A stretch of 48,540 nt of DNA from CAYFFV01 sp964342695 (GTDB lineage Bacteria; Acidobacteriota; Vicinamibacteria; Vicinamibacterales; UBA8438), in contig CAYFFV010000016.1 in NCBI GenBank assembly GCA_964342695.1, positions 1 through 48,540 on the forward strand, written 5' to 3'. Under the pieces are notes generated by a model, which was not told the DNA's origin, made no database searches, and saw only the letters and a list, made by a program, of their open reading frames with translations. How positions within the stretch are numbered: the stretch's first letter is position 1; the number at the start of each line of letters is the position of its first letter. Position numbers and translations under genes: made by a program. Of the stretch, positions 1 through 9,687 are shown piece by piece.

Positions 1-1108
1 AGAGGGCAAGAATTTGTGAGTCACTTGCCATAACAGCTGCCATAATACCGGCTCCGAGGACACCAGCCAGCCATATTGGTGCATAGTGTTCAAGCATCAA
101 AATAATGACATCATCCCCATTAGCAACCTGACCAAGCTGTGCAACCTGGTCACTAGTCAACATCGCATCCGCCGATGCAAGAAGTGCTCGAGCATCAAGT
201 TTTGCCGCAATCGCAGGAACATCGTGCATGGCATTTGCCATAACACCGAGAAACACGCAGGGCAACCAAATTGCAAGAATACATATTGGATAAAACACAA
301 CCGTTTTTTTAAATTGATTCATTTTTCGTGCGGTGAGACAAAAAATGATGATATGAGGAAAAACGATTGTCGATAGTGGTATGAAGGTATAGCTAAAAAA
401 GAATCTTGGGGAAACCGCTTCCCTCGTAAGTAAGGGGGCCATCGCTTCCATTCCCAATAATGATTCCATCGCTTCAGGGTATCCCCCAATACTTGATCCA
501 ACAAATGCAAGTGCAACGGCTCCAAAGATGAGAAACAAAACTGTTTGGAAAGTATTCACCCAAGCGGTTCCTCTCATGCCTCCAAAAAAAACATAACTCA
601 TGACAACAACAGCAACAATTCCGCCACCAAGCCAATAAGGAACAACTCCACCGCTCACTGCGCTTAAAGTCGTTCCGCCTCCCATTACCGCTATGATGAT
701 GTAAGGAATGAGCAGAACCGCCTGGAGTAAAAAAATAGCAGTCCCAATATGTGCGCATTCCCATCGGTCCCGAAACATTTGCACAGGTGTAATGAAGCCG
801 TGTCGTTTTCCCAAAGCCCACATTCGTGTGCCTATCAAAAATAGTGAAAGGGGAATGATTAAAGCCGAGGATGAGGCCATCAGACCGTAAGTCACAATCC
901 CGTTTGAAAAGGCATGCCCTGCCGAGCCCAATATTGTGAAGGCCGTCATATTGGTACCAAATAACGATAAAATAAAGACAGCAGGACCCAGCGAACGGCC
1001 GGCCAAGAAATAACCTTCTGCATCTGTCTGAGCATGGCGTCGAAATGCAAAGATGCCGATATAGAGAATCACACCGAGGTAAGCAAAAACGACAACTGCT
1101 GGTATCAA
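1..1108 (-). CDS. Sodium:solute symporter (SSS family), C-terminal part beyond window
   Basis: Reading the minus strand from 1108 down gives an uninterrupted frame of about 369 codons that runs off the left edge, so the 3' end is missing. The visible part has at least seven hydrophobic helices. Helix 1 is at residues 1-20, followed by the SSS-typical stretch around residues 30-60 with FLAGRSLGP, NMTAFTILGSAG and an aromatic-poor amphipathic loop. The family uses a sodium gradient to import an organic solute; the substrate cannot be told. The start is TTG at 1108. It overlaps the TGA stop of the upstream DUF3311 gene (TTGA), has a GAGAG ribosome site upstream, and the frame is closed by TAA two codons before it. 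The first in-frame ATG would delete two helices. Because the stop lies outside the window and the start is TTG, a simple ATG-to-stop search would miss this gene. Confidence 0.88.
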   Translation of the reverse strand, partial: MIPAVVVFAYLGVILYIGIFAFRRHAQTDAEGYFLAGRSLGPAVFILSLFGTNMTAFTILGSAGHAFSNGIVTYGLMASSSALIIPLSLFLIGTRMWALGKRHGFITPVQMFRDRWECAHIGTAIFLLQAVLLIPYIIIAVMGGGTTLSAVSGGVVPYWLGGGIVAVVVMSYVFFGGMRGTAWVNTFQTVLFLIFGAVALAFVGSSIGGYPEAMESLLGMEAMAPLLTREAVSPRFFFSYTFIPLSTIVFPHIIIFCLTARKMNQFKKTVVFYPICILAIWLPCVFLGVMANAMHDVPAIAAKLDARALLASADAMLTSDQVAQLGQVANGDDVIILMLEHYAPIWLAGVLGAGIMAAVMASDSQILAL

Positions 1109-1383
1109 GTTTTATATCTCTCTTTAACGAACTGTTCCGGCACGGACTCTTTTAATTCCGCCTCATGCTCGATGTGGGAAGGCCAAGCATATTTGATTAG
1201 TAATAGCATTAAAACACTAACGGCAACAGAATATGCGGCATGGTAAAAAAGTCCAATCGGAAGGAATCCAAAGATTAAAGGCCGCGCAACATTCCAATAC
1301 CAAATATCCTGGTGAAGAACGTAAAGACAGAAAACAAATAAAATAAGAATAGCGCGCGTCATGGCAACAAAGGACAGTAACAT
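1105..1383 (-). CDS. DUF3311-like small membrane protein
   Basis: A protein of about 92 residues with two hydrophobic helices separated by a short loop (residues LFVFCLYVLHQ and a second segment after FGFLPIGLFYH), then a charged C-terminal tail. DUF3311 proteins are small membrane partners typically encoded directly before SSS symporters, and that is the arrangement here: the stop overlaps the symporter start by 4 nt, so the two are probably translationally coupled. The start is uncertain. ATG at 1383 follows AAGGAG with very short spacing, ATG at 1362 would also keep both helices, and GTG at 1425 would add 14 residues. The family assignment rests on the conserved core motif and the neighbour; its exact role (accessory or stabilising subunit) is inferred. 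Confidence 0.75.
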   Translation of the reverse strand: MLLSFVAMTRAILILFVFCLYVLHQDIWYWNVARPLIFGFLPIGLFYHAAYSVAVSVLMLLLIKYAWPSHIEHEAELKESVPEQFVKERYKT

Positions 1384-1489
1384 ACTCCTTACTAGGATAG
1401 GAACCAAGATTGATTCGCTAAGCACAGAACACTAGAATGGCTGCCATTTACAGCAGTACCAAAATCAAATAACCAGAGGATAATTACAC

Positions 1490-1942
1490 ATGAATGCATG
1501 GATACCATTTGTATTACTTACTGTTTTGAGTTGGGGTACCTATATACCAACATTACATCGTGGAACGTCAGCCTTGGGAGGTAGCGGTGTACACGCATTT
1601 CTTATGGTGGGTGTAGCTTACCTATTAGTCGCAATTGCGGTACCAGGTACGATGATCGCAAGAGCAGGAAGTTGGAGCATATACACCTCAAATGGCGTGA
1701 TGTACACCATTATTGCTGGCGTCCTTGGAGCCGTTGGGGCATTGGGTATTGTTCTCGCATTAGTTAATGGTGGAAAACCTTCTGTAGTACCACCGCTAGT
1801 CTTTGCTGGAGCACCAGTGGTAAGTGTCTTCGTAGCGATGCTTTATAATCCGCCCCGTGAAAGTCCTTCACCATTATTTTTTGCCGGTATTGTTATGGCC
1901 GCAGCCGGAGTATGGCTACTCATGTCAAATAGACCACATTAA
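1490..1942 (+). CDS. Half-size DMT/EamA-like membrane protein
   Basis: A 150-residue protein with about four or five hydrophobic helices and almost no soluble loops. It opens with WIPFVLLTVLSWGTYIPTLH, and the WG-x-Y pattern in helix 1 is typical of drug/metabolite-transporter (EamA/RhaT-like) proteins. The last third has FAGAPVVSV and FFAGIVMAAAGVWLLM, the closing helix of a DMT repeat. Full EamA transporters have ten helices, so this is half-size and may act as a dimer. An AGAGGA ribosome site lies upstream of the ATG. The gene stands alone on the plus strand between a minus-strand symporter pair and ptrB, with only 35 nt to the convergent ptrB stop. Substrate unknown. Confidence 0.65.
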   Translation: MNAWIPFVLLTVLSWGTYIPTLHRGTSALGGSGVHAFLMVGVAYLLVAIAVPGTMIARAGSWSIYTSNGVMYTIIAGVLGAVGALGIVLALVNGGKPSVVPPLVFAGAPVVSVFVAMLYNPPRESPSPLFFAGIVMAAAGVWLLMSNRPH

Positions 1943-1977
1943 TCGCAAAGACGACTTACCTGTCTGCCATTGGCAAG

Positions 1978-4053
1978 TCATCGTTCAGAAATGGGCGTTT
2001 TCTTTTTTTGCTTACCCAGTGCACCAGTCAAATCCAAAAGAAACGCGTACTGTAGGGCTGTCTCTCGATACCGCTGGTACCTACCAGACGCCCCACTATG
2101 ACCTGCATCCATATTTGTTCTAAATAGCAAAAGATTTCTATCCGTTTTACATGCACGCAACTTAGCCACCCACTTGGCAGGCTCCCAGTACTGTACTTGA
2201 GAGTCATGTAAACCCGTCATTACGAGAATATTTGGATATTCTTTTGCCGATACGTTGTCGTATGGAGAGTAGGATTTGATATATCCATAGTATTGCTCTT
2301 TTTCAGGGTTACCCCACTCATCATATTCTCCCGTAGTTAATGGAATAGACTGATCCATCATCGTCGTTACGACATCAACAAATGGAACCTGTGCTAGCAC
2401 GCCATGAAAAAGATCTGGGCGCATGTTTAGAACTGCTCCCATTAAAAGACCGCCTGCACTTCCGCCCATCGCAAAAAGCTTATCGGAAACTGTATAACGT
2501 TCAGCAATCAGATATTCTGCGCAAGCGATAAAGTCCGTAAACGTATTTTTTTTGTTTAACAACTTGCCATCATCGTACCACTGACGCCCGAGTTCTTCGC
2601 CACCACGAACATGGGCAATGGCAAAAATAAATCCACGATCGATCAGACTCAACCTAGCCGCGGAAAAACTAGCATCCATAGAGATCCCATAGGATCCATA
2701 CCCATAAAGTAGTAAAGGACTCGTTCCATTGTGAGGAGTGTTTTTCCGTGAAACCAAAGAAATCGGAACCCGAGTCCCATCATCAGCAGTAGCATAAATT
2801 CGTTTTGTGCAGTAGTTGTCCTTATCAAATCCTCCGAGAACTTCGTCACATTTCAACAGCGTTCGACGCCGGGTCCTCATGTCGTAATCGTAAATCGATT
2901 CAGGATGACTTAAAGAACTGTAACCAAATCGAACCACATCTGTGTCTGCCACTTTGTTACAATCGTCAATAAAGACATCGTAAGCTGCATCAGGAAACTC
3001 CATTTCATAATCAGCATCGCCACTCCACGGTCTTATACGCAACGAAACGAGACCATTAACCCGCTCCTGAATAACGAAATAATCACGAAACAGCTCATAT
3101 TCCTCAAACAGTACAGCGTCACGATGAGAAACCAGTTCACGTCCCCCATTCATGTCCTGATCTGGTCCATCCAATTCAAGAAGCCTAAAATTTTTTGCGT
3201 TTAAATTGGTACGCATGTAGAACCGATTCCGAAAATGATCGATGTGATATTCATGTCCCCGTTGCCGAGGCCGAAATATCGACAACGCGTCCTTTGGGCT
3301 CTTGGCTTCTAGATAACGATACTCGGTGGTTGACGTATGATAGCTACCGATGAGTATGTACTTTTTAGAACGACTTTTTCCGACGGAACAATTGAACGTA
3401 TTATCTTTCTCTTCGTATACCAATTCGTCACAACTAATATCTTCCCCGAGTGTGTGGCGCCAGATCTGAAAAGATCGAAGCGTCTCTGGATGCTGTCGTC
3501 CATAAAAAATCGTCCTATTATCATTAGCCCAAACAGCATTACCTGTGAAATCACGCACAACATCAACAAGTGTTGTATTAGTAATGAGATCACGGAAATT
3601 GAGCGAGTATTGGCGTCGGCCTACCGTATCAACTGCATAAGCTAGAATATGTTCGTCGGCACTAAGCCCTAAACATAAAACATCACAATAGTCATGTTTT
3701 TGTGAAATTTCATTTACATTGAGAATGATTTGCTCTGAATCAGAACCGACAGCCTTACGACAATATATTCGATAATCTAAACCATCCAAATATCGCCAGT
3801 AATAGAAGTAATCTCCCTCACGATATGGAACTGATACGTCTGTCTGTTTAATACGACTTTTAATTTCTTCAAACAATTCCAGTTGGATGGCATCAGTATG
3901 TCCAAACTGATCATTCAGATAATCATTTTCGGCCTTAAGGTACGCTAGTACCTCTGGATTATTCCTATCCCTCATCCAGTAATAATTATCAACTCGCACA
4001 TCCTCGTGTTTCTCGAGTCTATGAGGACGTTTTCTGGCAATTGGTGGTTTCAT
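1978..4053 (-). CDS. ptrB: Oligopeptidase B (S9A family serine peptidase)
   Basis: A 691-residue protein matching the prolyl-oligopeptidase family in length and order: an N-terminal beta-propeller gate (about residues 5-410) and a C-terminal alpha/beta-hydrolase domain. The catalytic triad is visible as S532 in GGSAGG, D617 in LHDSQV and H652 in AGHSG. The opening, with YYWMRDR and VLAYLKAEN, is the standard oligopeptidase B start. The family cleaves short peptides after arginine or lysine. No signal peptide is seen, so it is probably cytoplasmic. The gene is the last of the minus-strand run beginning at 11346 and lies 49 nt after the FtsX permease gene, so it may be co-transcribed, though a functional link is not evident. 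Confidence 0.93.
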   Translation of the reverse strand: MKPPIARKRPHRLEKHEDVRVDNYYWMRDRNNPEVLAYLKAENDYLNDQFGHTDAIQLELFEEIKSRIKQTDVSVPYREGDYFYYWRYLDGLDYRIYCRKAVGSDSEQIILNVNEISQKHDYCDVLCLGLSADEHILAYAVDTVGRRQYSLNFRDLITNTTLVDVVRDFTGNAVWANDNRTIFYGRQHPETLRSFQIWRHTLGEDISCDELVYEEKDNTFNCSVGKSRSKKYILIGSYHTSTTEYRYLEAKSPKDALSIFRPRQRGHEYHIDHFRNRFYMRTNLNAKNFRLLELDGPDQDMNGGRELVSHRDAVLFEEYELFRDYFVIQERVNGLVSLRIRPWSGDADYEMEFPDAAYDVFIDDCNKVADTDVVRFGYSSLSHPESIYDYDMRTRRRTLLKCDEVLGGFDKDNYCTKRIYATADDGTRVPISLVSRKNTPHNGTSPLLLYGYGSYGISMDASFSAARLSLIDRGFIFAIAHVRGGEELGRQWYDDGKLLNKKNTFTDFIACAEYLIAERYTVSDKLFAMGGSAGGLLMGAVLNMRPDLFHGVLAQVPFVDVVTTMMDQSIPLTTGEYDEWGNPEKEQYYGYIKSYSPYDNVSAKEYPNILVMTGLHDSQVQYWEPAKWVAKLRACKTDRNLLLFRTNMDAGHSGASGRYQRYRETALQYAFLLDLTGALGKQKKKTPISER

Positions 4054-4102
4054 ATCAGACTACTTGTGTCTCGTACCCGATCGATGCTACACAAGTAAAG
4101 AC

Positions 4103-7100
4103 CTACTCAGATCGCAAGGCTGGAAGTAGAGGAGACCGCAGGGCCGTTATCGTTGCCGCCACAGATGCCATTAACCCACTAACGACCACAACCAACAGTA
4201 AAATCGCCAACGATACTAGTGGCAAGCCTCCACCACGTTCAATTAACACTGGCGCGATAGCCACTACGGCAGATAAAGTCCCTGCAAATACACCCGCGAA
4301 CAAAAGAAATGCATTTTCTGATAGCACTAGTAACGCCAAATAACCACCGTTAAACCCAATTGCTCGAAGCAATCCTAATTCCCGTCTTCTTTCTAATACA
4401 TTTCTCAGTAAAACCGTCCCGAGACCAAATGTCCCCAGAATCAGACCCAAAGCGCCTAGTGTTTGAAAGGTAGAAAGGTAGGTGTTTTCAACTCGATGAA
4501 ACGCCGCAAGCTGTTCTGCTGTAGACATAACATCAAAACCATAATCAACCAACCGATCTTCAAACGCAGACGAAACTTCAGCCATTTGGTCAGGTGCCGC
4601 ATCAATTAAGAAGAAACGATACCCATCGTAATCAGGAAAAACTTTGTCAAAATTATTTACTGAAATCATTAATTCACGCTGAAAAATACTGTCGGCCAGC
4701 TCAGCAACAATGCGCAAACGAAGAGGATTGTCAGTATCTCTATTAATAATAAAATCATCTCCCACACTAAGATGTAATGCATAAGCTAAAGAGGTTTTGT
4801 CTGCTATTGCCGGAATGGCACCGTCTTCAAAGTTTAGATTCAATAGCAACCAAGGGTTCTCTATTTTTTCAATTGTCTTACCGAATACAAATCTTCCTTC
4901 GTGCATAAAAGATTCAGTCGGTGCCAAAATACGTGGATCCTTCGCTTGGTAAAGATTAAGGCAGCTAGCATCCTCACCAGGACGCAACTTAAAACGACTA
5001 AGTGTCACCTCTTCCAGTTGACCTGATGTTTCGTATAAGTCAGCAATATTTAGGGCCTCGCGGCCGTCGGCTACCGAAAAATCGTGAGCGATGGGAAGTA
5101 ACGTGTCAGCCAACAGCGTATATCCCCCAGTTCCAGATTGCCGATCTAACACACTACCTGCAGTGTCCCGCCGAAAGGCATCTACGGCTACAATAATAAA
5201 TGCCGCCGATGCAATGAGCGCTATACACAACACGCTTCGACCTGGACGATAGGCCATATTACGAAATCCCAATTGTGAAACAGACCATGGTCCATTCGTA
5301 TGACGCTGTGGATGCCGAGTCAGCCACATCCACGAGAAAGTCAACATCGCACACAGCAAACAAAGTCCCCCTGAAAAAAAGCCAACCGTCTGATCTAACA
5401 AATCAACAGAAGCTAAAAAGATAAAAATAAGTCCCAGAAGAAACAATGCAAGGGAAAGAGTACGAGACGAAGGGGACCACCGGGAGGGAACTACATCGTT
5501 TTGCTCGGATGCCAGACTAACGTCGGCCAGACTTCCCGACAGCAAACTCCTAGGACTTGCAGGACTAATTGACCTTAGTGTCCACACAATTGTTCCAAGA
5601 GCGGCCAAGACGCCTCCGACTGCTCCGATTCCTAATTCAAACTGGGAAAGATGCAACACGAGACGGGTCGTTCCAACAGCATCGACCCACCATGTACTCA
5701 GACCAAACATGACCATTTTTCCGTACAGAACGGCACCGCCAATACCCAGAAGACTGCCCATAAACGACAGTACTAACGCTTCTGTCCGAAACAACTTTCC
5801 AATATTAGATTCTGAAAAACCGGAAGCCTTTAGCAGACCTACTTCCTTCAGACGTTGTTCTATACCTAGTCGGAAGAACAAACTTGCGAGAAGCAGAGCG
5901 GAAACAACAAGAAAAAAACTGAAATAAATAAAATATAATCCAAAATCCGTTACTCCAGAAGAAGCTTCAAGAGCGAGCGCGCGTGCAGGATAAACAACAA
6001 ATCCCATCGTTAATGGATCAAGCTCCGTCAGCAACTGTGAAGCAAATTGCTGTGGGTCAGGAAGAGATTGATGTTGATCTACCGACAACCTGATACTTGT
6101 TAACTGGCCCCAACGAGACCCCCACAATTGCTGTCCTGTTTCAAGTGGAATAAATGCCTTTGGTGTGGTGCGATAGTCATCCCAATAGGCTTCATCCTTC
6201 GGACGAATCAATCCCAGATCTATCGCAAATGGAGGATCCCATTCCGTTACATCATCAGCTTCGGTAATACCTGGAAACTCTGGCGCTAAGCGAGGGTCAG
6301 ATGCAAGTCCTTCCATCGGAACCACCGTTGCTACTTGCACTGTCGTTTCTAGGGTGGTCAAACGCCCTTCATCTTCCCAAACGTAGTACTCAATTCCAAT
6401 ACGATCTCCCTGCTGGACTTCAAGATCTTCAGCAACCCAGTCATTTATGATGACCGGAGAAACATTTTCTGGAAGATCTCCTAAATCTTCCGCCGACACA
6501 TCACTCAGATTTATTGCTGTCACCAGGGAATACGGAACAGCTCGTTCTTTAAATTGAAGCTGATTGGCAAGATACGTCATAATCGGCTGCTCTACTAGGC
6601 CAAAGCGCCCTGCGACTGTCGACACAGCCGACGCCGTGTTCTCATGAATCAAACCCGCTTCTGCTTCAATTGAAAGGGCATCAAGATCAGTCAGTCCAAC
6701 AACACGAAGACCAATGTCTTCCAATATAGCGAGCTCTCGAACCGCCCCTTCGACAGCAATCACCCTGTTCGCCGTACTTAATTCATCCATGCTCTGAGTA
6801 CCGATAGCTCGTAGCAAGACTGTATTGGCTCTACCATGCTGGTCTAGTTCTCTTTGCAGACGCTCCATCGACACAAAGACAGCTCGTGAGAGCCCTTGTT
6901 GGGGACGAAAAGAAAACTCACCTAAACGTTCTGACGGAAGAATTTCTGAAACACTTACACGTAAGGTCCGCCCGACATCTTCGCGCCTACCGTGTAATGA
7001 GCTGATCGGAACAGCAGAGGGTCGTTCCACCCTTACCAATAATGCATCATCAATCTCCGTACCAAGTTCTTGCGCGAGCCCCTTACTTACAAAAACACGA

Positions 7101-7504
7101 TTACGCCCGGGAGTTTCAAGAAGTCCTGAAAGACCATGAAACGACCAAAATCGATCGTCGACTCCATAAATCTGTACAGACGATGACCGTCGACCACTTG
7201 ATTGATGTGTCACAAAACCTTCGATAGCAATAATTGGAATAACATCTTCGAAGGATTCTTTAAGAGGTAATGACTCAGTTAACCTCGCAGCAAAACTTTC
7301 TCGAAAAAACCCAGGACTCGTAATAACTGTGTCAACAGTCCCAAGTCGCTCTAACGCCAAGTTTCGTAAGCTGGCACGCACTGAGCTCCCAACAAGCAAG
7401 GCACCTGAGAGCACTGAAACAGCGATAGATACTCCGAGAACAACAGCAAGATTCGTCTGCCAGAAGTGGAAAAGATTTCGGTGAATTACACTTCGAAAAG
7501 TCAT
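4103..7504 (-). CDS. FtsX-type ABC transporter permease, two fused FtsX modules
   Basis: A protein of about 1133 residues. An N-terminal helix (about residues 17-42) anchors a very large extracytoplasmic region to about residue 520. The first FtsX helix bundle lies at about 525-650, with the motif RLKEVGLLKASG after its first helix. Two further helices lie near 690-740, one near 765-785, a second periplasmic region follows, and a C-terminal FtsX bundle lies at about 1000-1130 with the matching motif RRRELGLLRAIG. Repeated E-x-GLL-x-A-x-G loops are the coupling helices of MacB/LolC-type permeases. Carrying both halves in one chain is the double-permease form. It follows its ATPase gene by under 50 nt. 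The family works by mechanotransmission, moving lipoproteins, peptides or lipids in or across the envelope. The start is ATG at 7504; an in-frame TTG at 7519 is also possible. Confidence 0.88.
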   Translation of the reverse strand: MTFRSVIHRNLFHFWQTNLAVVLGVSIAVSVLSGALLVGSSVRASLRNLALERLGTVDTVITSPGFFRESFAARLTESLPLKESFEDVIPIIAIEGFVTHQSSGRRSSSVQIYGVDDRFWSFHGLSGLLETPGRNRVFVSKGLAQELGTEIDDALLVRVERPSAVPISSLHGRREDVGRTLRVSVSEILPSERLGEFSFRPQQGLSRAVFVSMERLQRELDQHGRANTVLLRAIGTQSMDELSTANRVIAVEGAVRELAILEDIGLRVVGLTDLDALSIEAEAGLIHENTASAVSTVAGRFGLVEQPIMTYLANQLQFKERAVPYSLVTAINLSDVSAEDLGDLPENVSPVIINDWVAEDLEVQQGDRIGIEYYVWEDEGRLTTLETTVQVATVVPMEGLASDPRLAPEFPGITEADDVTEWDPPFAIDLGLIRPKDEAYWDDYRTTPKAFIPLETGQQLWGSRWGQLTSIRLSVDQHQSLPDPQQFASQLLTELDPLTMGFVVYPARALALEASSGVTDFGLYFIYFSFFLVVSALLLASLFFRLGIEQRLKEVGLLKASGFSESNIGKLFRTEALVLSFMGSLLGIGGAVLYGKMVMFGLSTWWVDAVGTTRLVLHLSQFELGIGAVGGVLAALGTIVWTLRSISPASPRSLLSGSLADVSLASEQNDVVPSRWSPSSRTLSLALFLLGLIFIFLASVDLLDQTVGFFSGGLCLLCAMLTFSWMWLTRHPQRHTNGPWSVSQLGFRNMAYRPGRSVLCIALIASAAFIIVAVDAFRRDTAGSVLDRQSGTGGYTLLADTLLPIAHDFSVADGREALNIADLYETSGQLEEVTLSRFKLRPGEDASCLNLYQAKDPRILAPTESFMHEGRFVFGKTIEKIENPWLLLNLNFEDGAIPAIADKTSLAYALHLSVGDDFIINRDTDNPLRLRIVAELADSIFQRELMISVNNFDKVFPDYDGYRFFLIDAAPDQMAEVSSAFEDRLVDYGFDVMSTAEQLAAFHRVENTYLSTFQTLGALGLILGTFGLGTVLLRNVLERRRELGLLRAIGFNGGYLALLVLSENAFLLFAGVFAGTLSAVVAIAPVLIERGGGLPLVSLAILLLVVVVSGLMASVAATITALRSPLLPALRSE

Positions 7505-7546
7505 GCGCGCATTGTCCAACTAAGAAAACACAAATCTATTGACTCG

Positions 7547-8221
7547 TTAATTTGAACTAAAAATTTCTAACTTCTCATTATTCAGACAATATTGATTTGA
7601 ACAACGCCTAGCCAGATCAACGTTATGGGTCACTATTATAAGAACTGTATCGTGCTTATAAGACAATTCAAAGAGTAAAGGCACGACGGAATCAGCGGAA
7701 GCGCGGTCAAGATTACCAGTTGGTTCATCACACAAAAGCAAAGACGGTTGATTAATTAAGGCACGCGCAAGTGCAACACGCTGCCTCTCTCCACCAGACA
7801 ATTCTGCAGGCCGATGATTTGCACGTTCACGAAGACCAACCTGATTGATCAGATGCTCAGCCCGCTCAGTCGCGCTTGAATCCGACTCACCAACAAGCGT
7901 CGGTACTAATACATTTTCAAGAACCGTGCACTGGGGAAGCAATAAATGATCCTGAAATACGAATCCCACATTCGTGTTTCGAAATTCAGCTACTTCACTT
8001 TCACTAAGCGAAAATGGATTTCGGCCACCCAATTCAACAACACCAGAACTCGGAGGTTCGAGCGCACCGAGGATGTACAACAAAGTGCTTTTCCCACATC
8101 CAGAGGGTCCAACAATAGACGCGGACTCACCTTTAGAAAGCTTAAAGCTGATGTCCGTAAGGATCGGGAGAGTCCCGTTCGCGGTGCGGTAATGTTTACT
8201 TACATTTTTTACTTCGAGCAA
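7547..8221 (-). CDS. ABC transporter ATP-binding protein (LolD/MacB-type)
   Basis: A 224-residue nucleotide-binding domain with all expected motifs: Walker A GPSGCGKST at about residue 40, Q-loop VFQDHLLLP, signature LSGGERQRVALARAL, Walker B LLLCDEPTG, and the H-loop histidine in IIVTHN. Size and motif spelling fit the LolD/MacB/FtsE group, which partners FtsX-fold permeases, and the permease gene follows directly. The start is TTG at 8221, preceded by a G-rich stretch. No in-frame ATG precedes the Walker A region closely enough to be the start. It lies 33 nt after the aldehyde dehydrogenase gene. It powers the neighbouring permease in the inner membrane. Confidence 0.92.
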   Translation of the reverse strand: MLEVKNVSKHYRTANGTLPILTDISFKLSKGESASIVGPSGCGKSTLLYILGALEPPSSGVVELGGRNPFSLSESEVAEFRNTNVGFVFQDHLLLPQCTVLENVLVPTLVGESDSSATERAEHLINQVGLRERANHRPAELSGGERQRVALARALINQPSLLLCDEPTGNLDRASADSVVPLLFELSYKHDTVLIIVTHNVDLARRCSNQYCLNNEKLEIFSSN

Positions 8222-8254
8222 TGGGACACCCCCACAAGCCCGTTACGCTATTTG

Positions 8255-9676
8255 TTATGACGCCACCTGAAAAGCGCGCGGCCTAAACAAAAAGTCAACG
8301 ATATTACCTTCGTGTGGTTGAAGCCAGTTCAATTTAATCGTCGGGATGGGTCCAATATTGAGACGATCTACATTTCGTGCATCTAAAAGTGTCTGCTTAA
8401 ATTTTTCATCTGAAGTTAGTGCCGTTGCCACTAATGTTGACCCTATGGAGGACAACATTTTTTTCTGAGGACATTGAACCACTGTTACAAATGGGAACAT
8501 ATACTCTTTCTTTGCCGCCGCTACCTCAGGTGAGTCACAATGAATAACCGTCGGGCGAAGATAATCATAGCGTTCATGTGACTCAAGACGACCTTTCTCG
8601 TGATACTTTGCGGTCATCTCTTCCGCACCACCTTCTTTGGCTACAGTATCGATGTCTGCAGAAATTGCACTGGCCTGCCCCGCAACTGTAAACGCCGCAA
8701 GAGCAGCTTCGGGATCATCTGGCGGCAATGGTGCGATCGGGCCAAGCCGTTCTGCAATAGCCTCGGCAATCTCTTTAGTATGGCGGGAAGCCCATATTCC
8801 CGAGCAATTAATACAACTACGACCACTGTTGATTAAGACGCTATCGACCATCAGGTCAAGATACCGTTCCCAATTATCGACCTCATCATCACCAATCAAA
8901 ATCTTACTAAATCCAGGTCCGTGGACTTGCACACTTGGATTACCCGCGTACTGTTCAACAGTCGCTGTCCCACCAAAAATAAGACTCCGCGGACAATGAT
9001 TTAAAACCGCCGCACCCACTTCTCCCATACCCGGGTATAGGGACACAGCCTCTCGAGGAACTCCTGCCTCAAAAAATGCCTGACACATACGCCAAGGAGT
9101 CCAAGGTTCCTGTGGACCTGGTTTTAACACTAAGCCTACTTGGAGAGGAATTATCGGAAGCCACAGACTGTGAACTCCTGGTGAATTGGAAGGCAAAACC
9201 ATTCCGAGAACTGGAGTCGACGCTTGATAACTTCGCATCACGCCATCCTCTTCCCCGTATCCTCTGGAAAGAATCTCCGGATCGAGTCTGCGAGTTAATG
9301 AAACAAGAATTTCATCAATATGGTCTAACACATACCGCAACTTCTCCATATTCATACGGCACATGTGTTCCGGAAGTCCCGTCGTTGCCGATTGATGACG
9401 AACAAAATCATCAGGAGTCTGACTACCATCGCCAAGAGGCAGCTCAGCAGTAGAGAAAAGTTCCGCCGCCTTCTTCACCATCGACACGAGTTCTGCAATC
9501 GGGATTTCTCGAAGAACTTCTCTAGCACGAGCCGCCTTACGCATATCACGCGAGACGATACCAGGATTAGATTGGCTTACCTCGGCGATCGGTTCACCGG
9601 TAGCAAAGTGAACGACCTTGTCGAGTTCAAGACTTTTATATGGACTACCCCACCGAAGAATTGGAAAATGAATCAC
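8255..9676 (-). CDS. Aldehyde dehydrogenase superfamily protein, possible acyl reductase
   Basis: A 473-residue protein with the ALDH fold landmarks: N164 in LPSNSPGVHSLWLP (the conserved Asn near the oxyanion hole), K185 in LKPGPQEPW (cofactor lysine), FGGT at 235-238 in place of the common FTGS, and a cysteine nucleophile region GRSCINCSG with C288 and C291. I infer C288 as catalytic by spacing. Acylating ALDHs and LuxC-type acyl reductases share this scaffold. The nearby gene at 10246-11346 is a LuxE-like acyl-adenylating enzyme, so reduction of an activated carboxylic acid to an aldehyde is a reasonable hypothesis. The start is GTG at 9676 with an AGGGGA ribosome site. Substrate and direction are not shown by sequence. 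Confidence 0.78.
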   Translation of the reverse strand: MIHFPILRWGSPYKSLELDKVVHFATGEPIAEVSQSNPGIVSRDMRKAARAREVLREIPIAELVSMVKKAAELFSTAELPLGDGSQTPDDFVRHQSATTGLPEHMCRMNMEKLRYVLDHIDEILVSLTRRLDPEILSRGYGEEDGVMRSYQASTPVLGMVLPSNSPGVHSLWLPIIPLQVGLVLKPGPQEPWTPWRMCQAFFEAGVPREAVSLYPGMGEVGAAVLNHCPRSLIFGGTATVEQYAGNPSVQVHGPGFSKILIGDDEVDNWERYLDLMVDSVLINSGRSCINCSGIWASRHTKEIAEAIAERLGPIAPLPPDDPEAALAAFTVAGQASAISADIDTVAKEGGAEEMTAKYHEKGRLESHERYDYLRPTVIHCDSPEVAAAKKEYMFPFVTVVQCPQKKMLSSIGSTLVATALTSDEKFKQTLLDARNVDRLNIGPIPTIKLNWLQPHEGNIVDFLFRPRAFQVAS

Positions 9677-9687
9677 TTAGAATCCCC

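Noticed and set aside
86..890. Plus- and minus-strand ORFs of 60-115 codons in the first kilobase
   Set aside because: They lie in other frames over the symporter, whose continuous minus-strand frame has clear family motifs.
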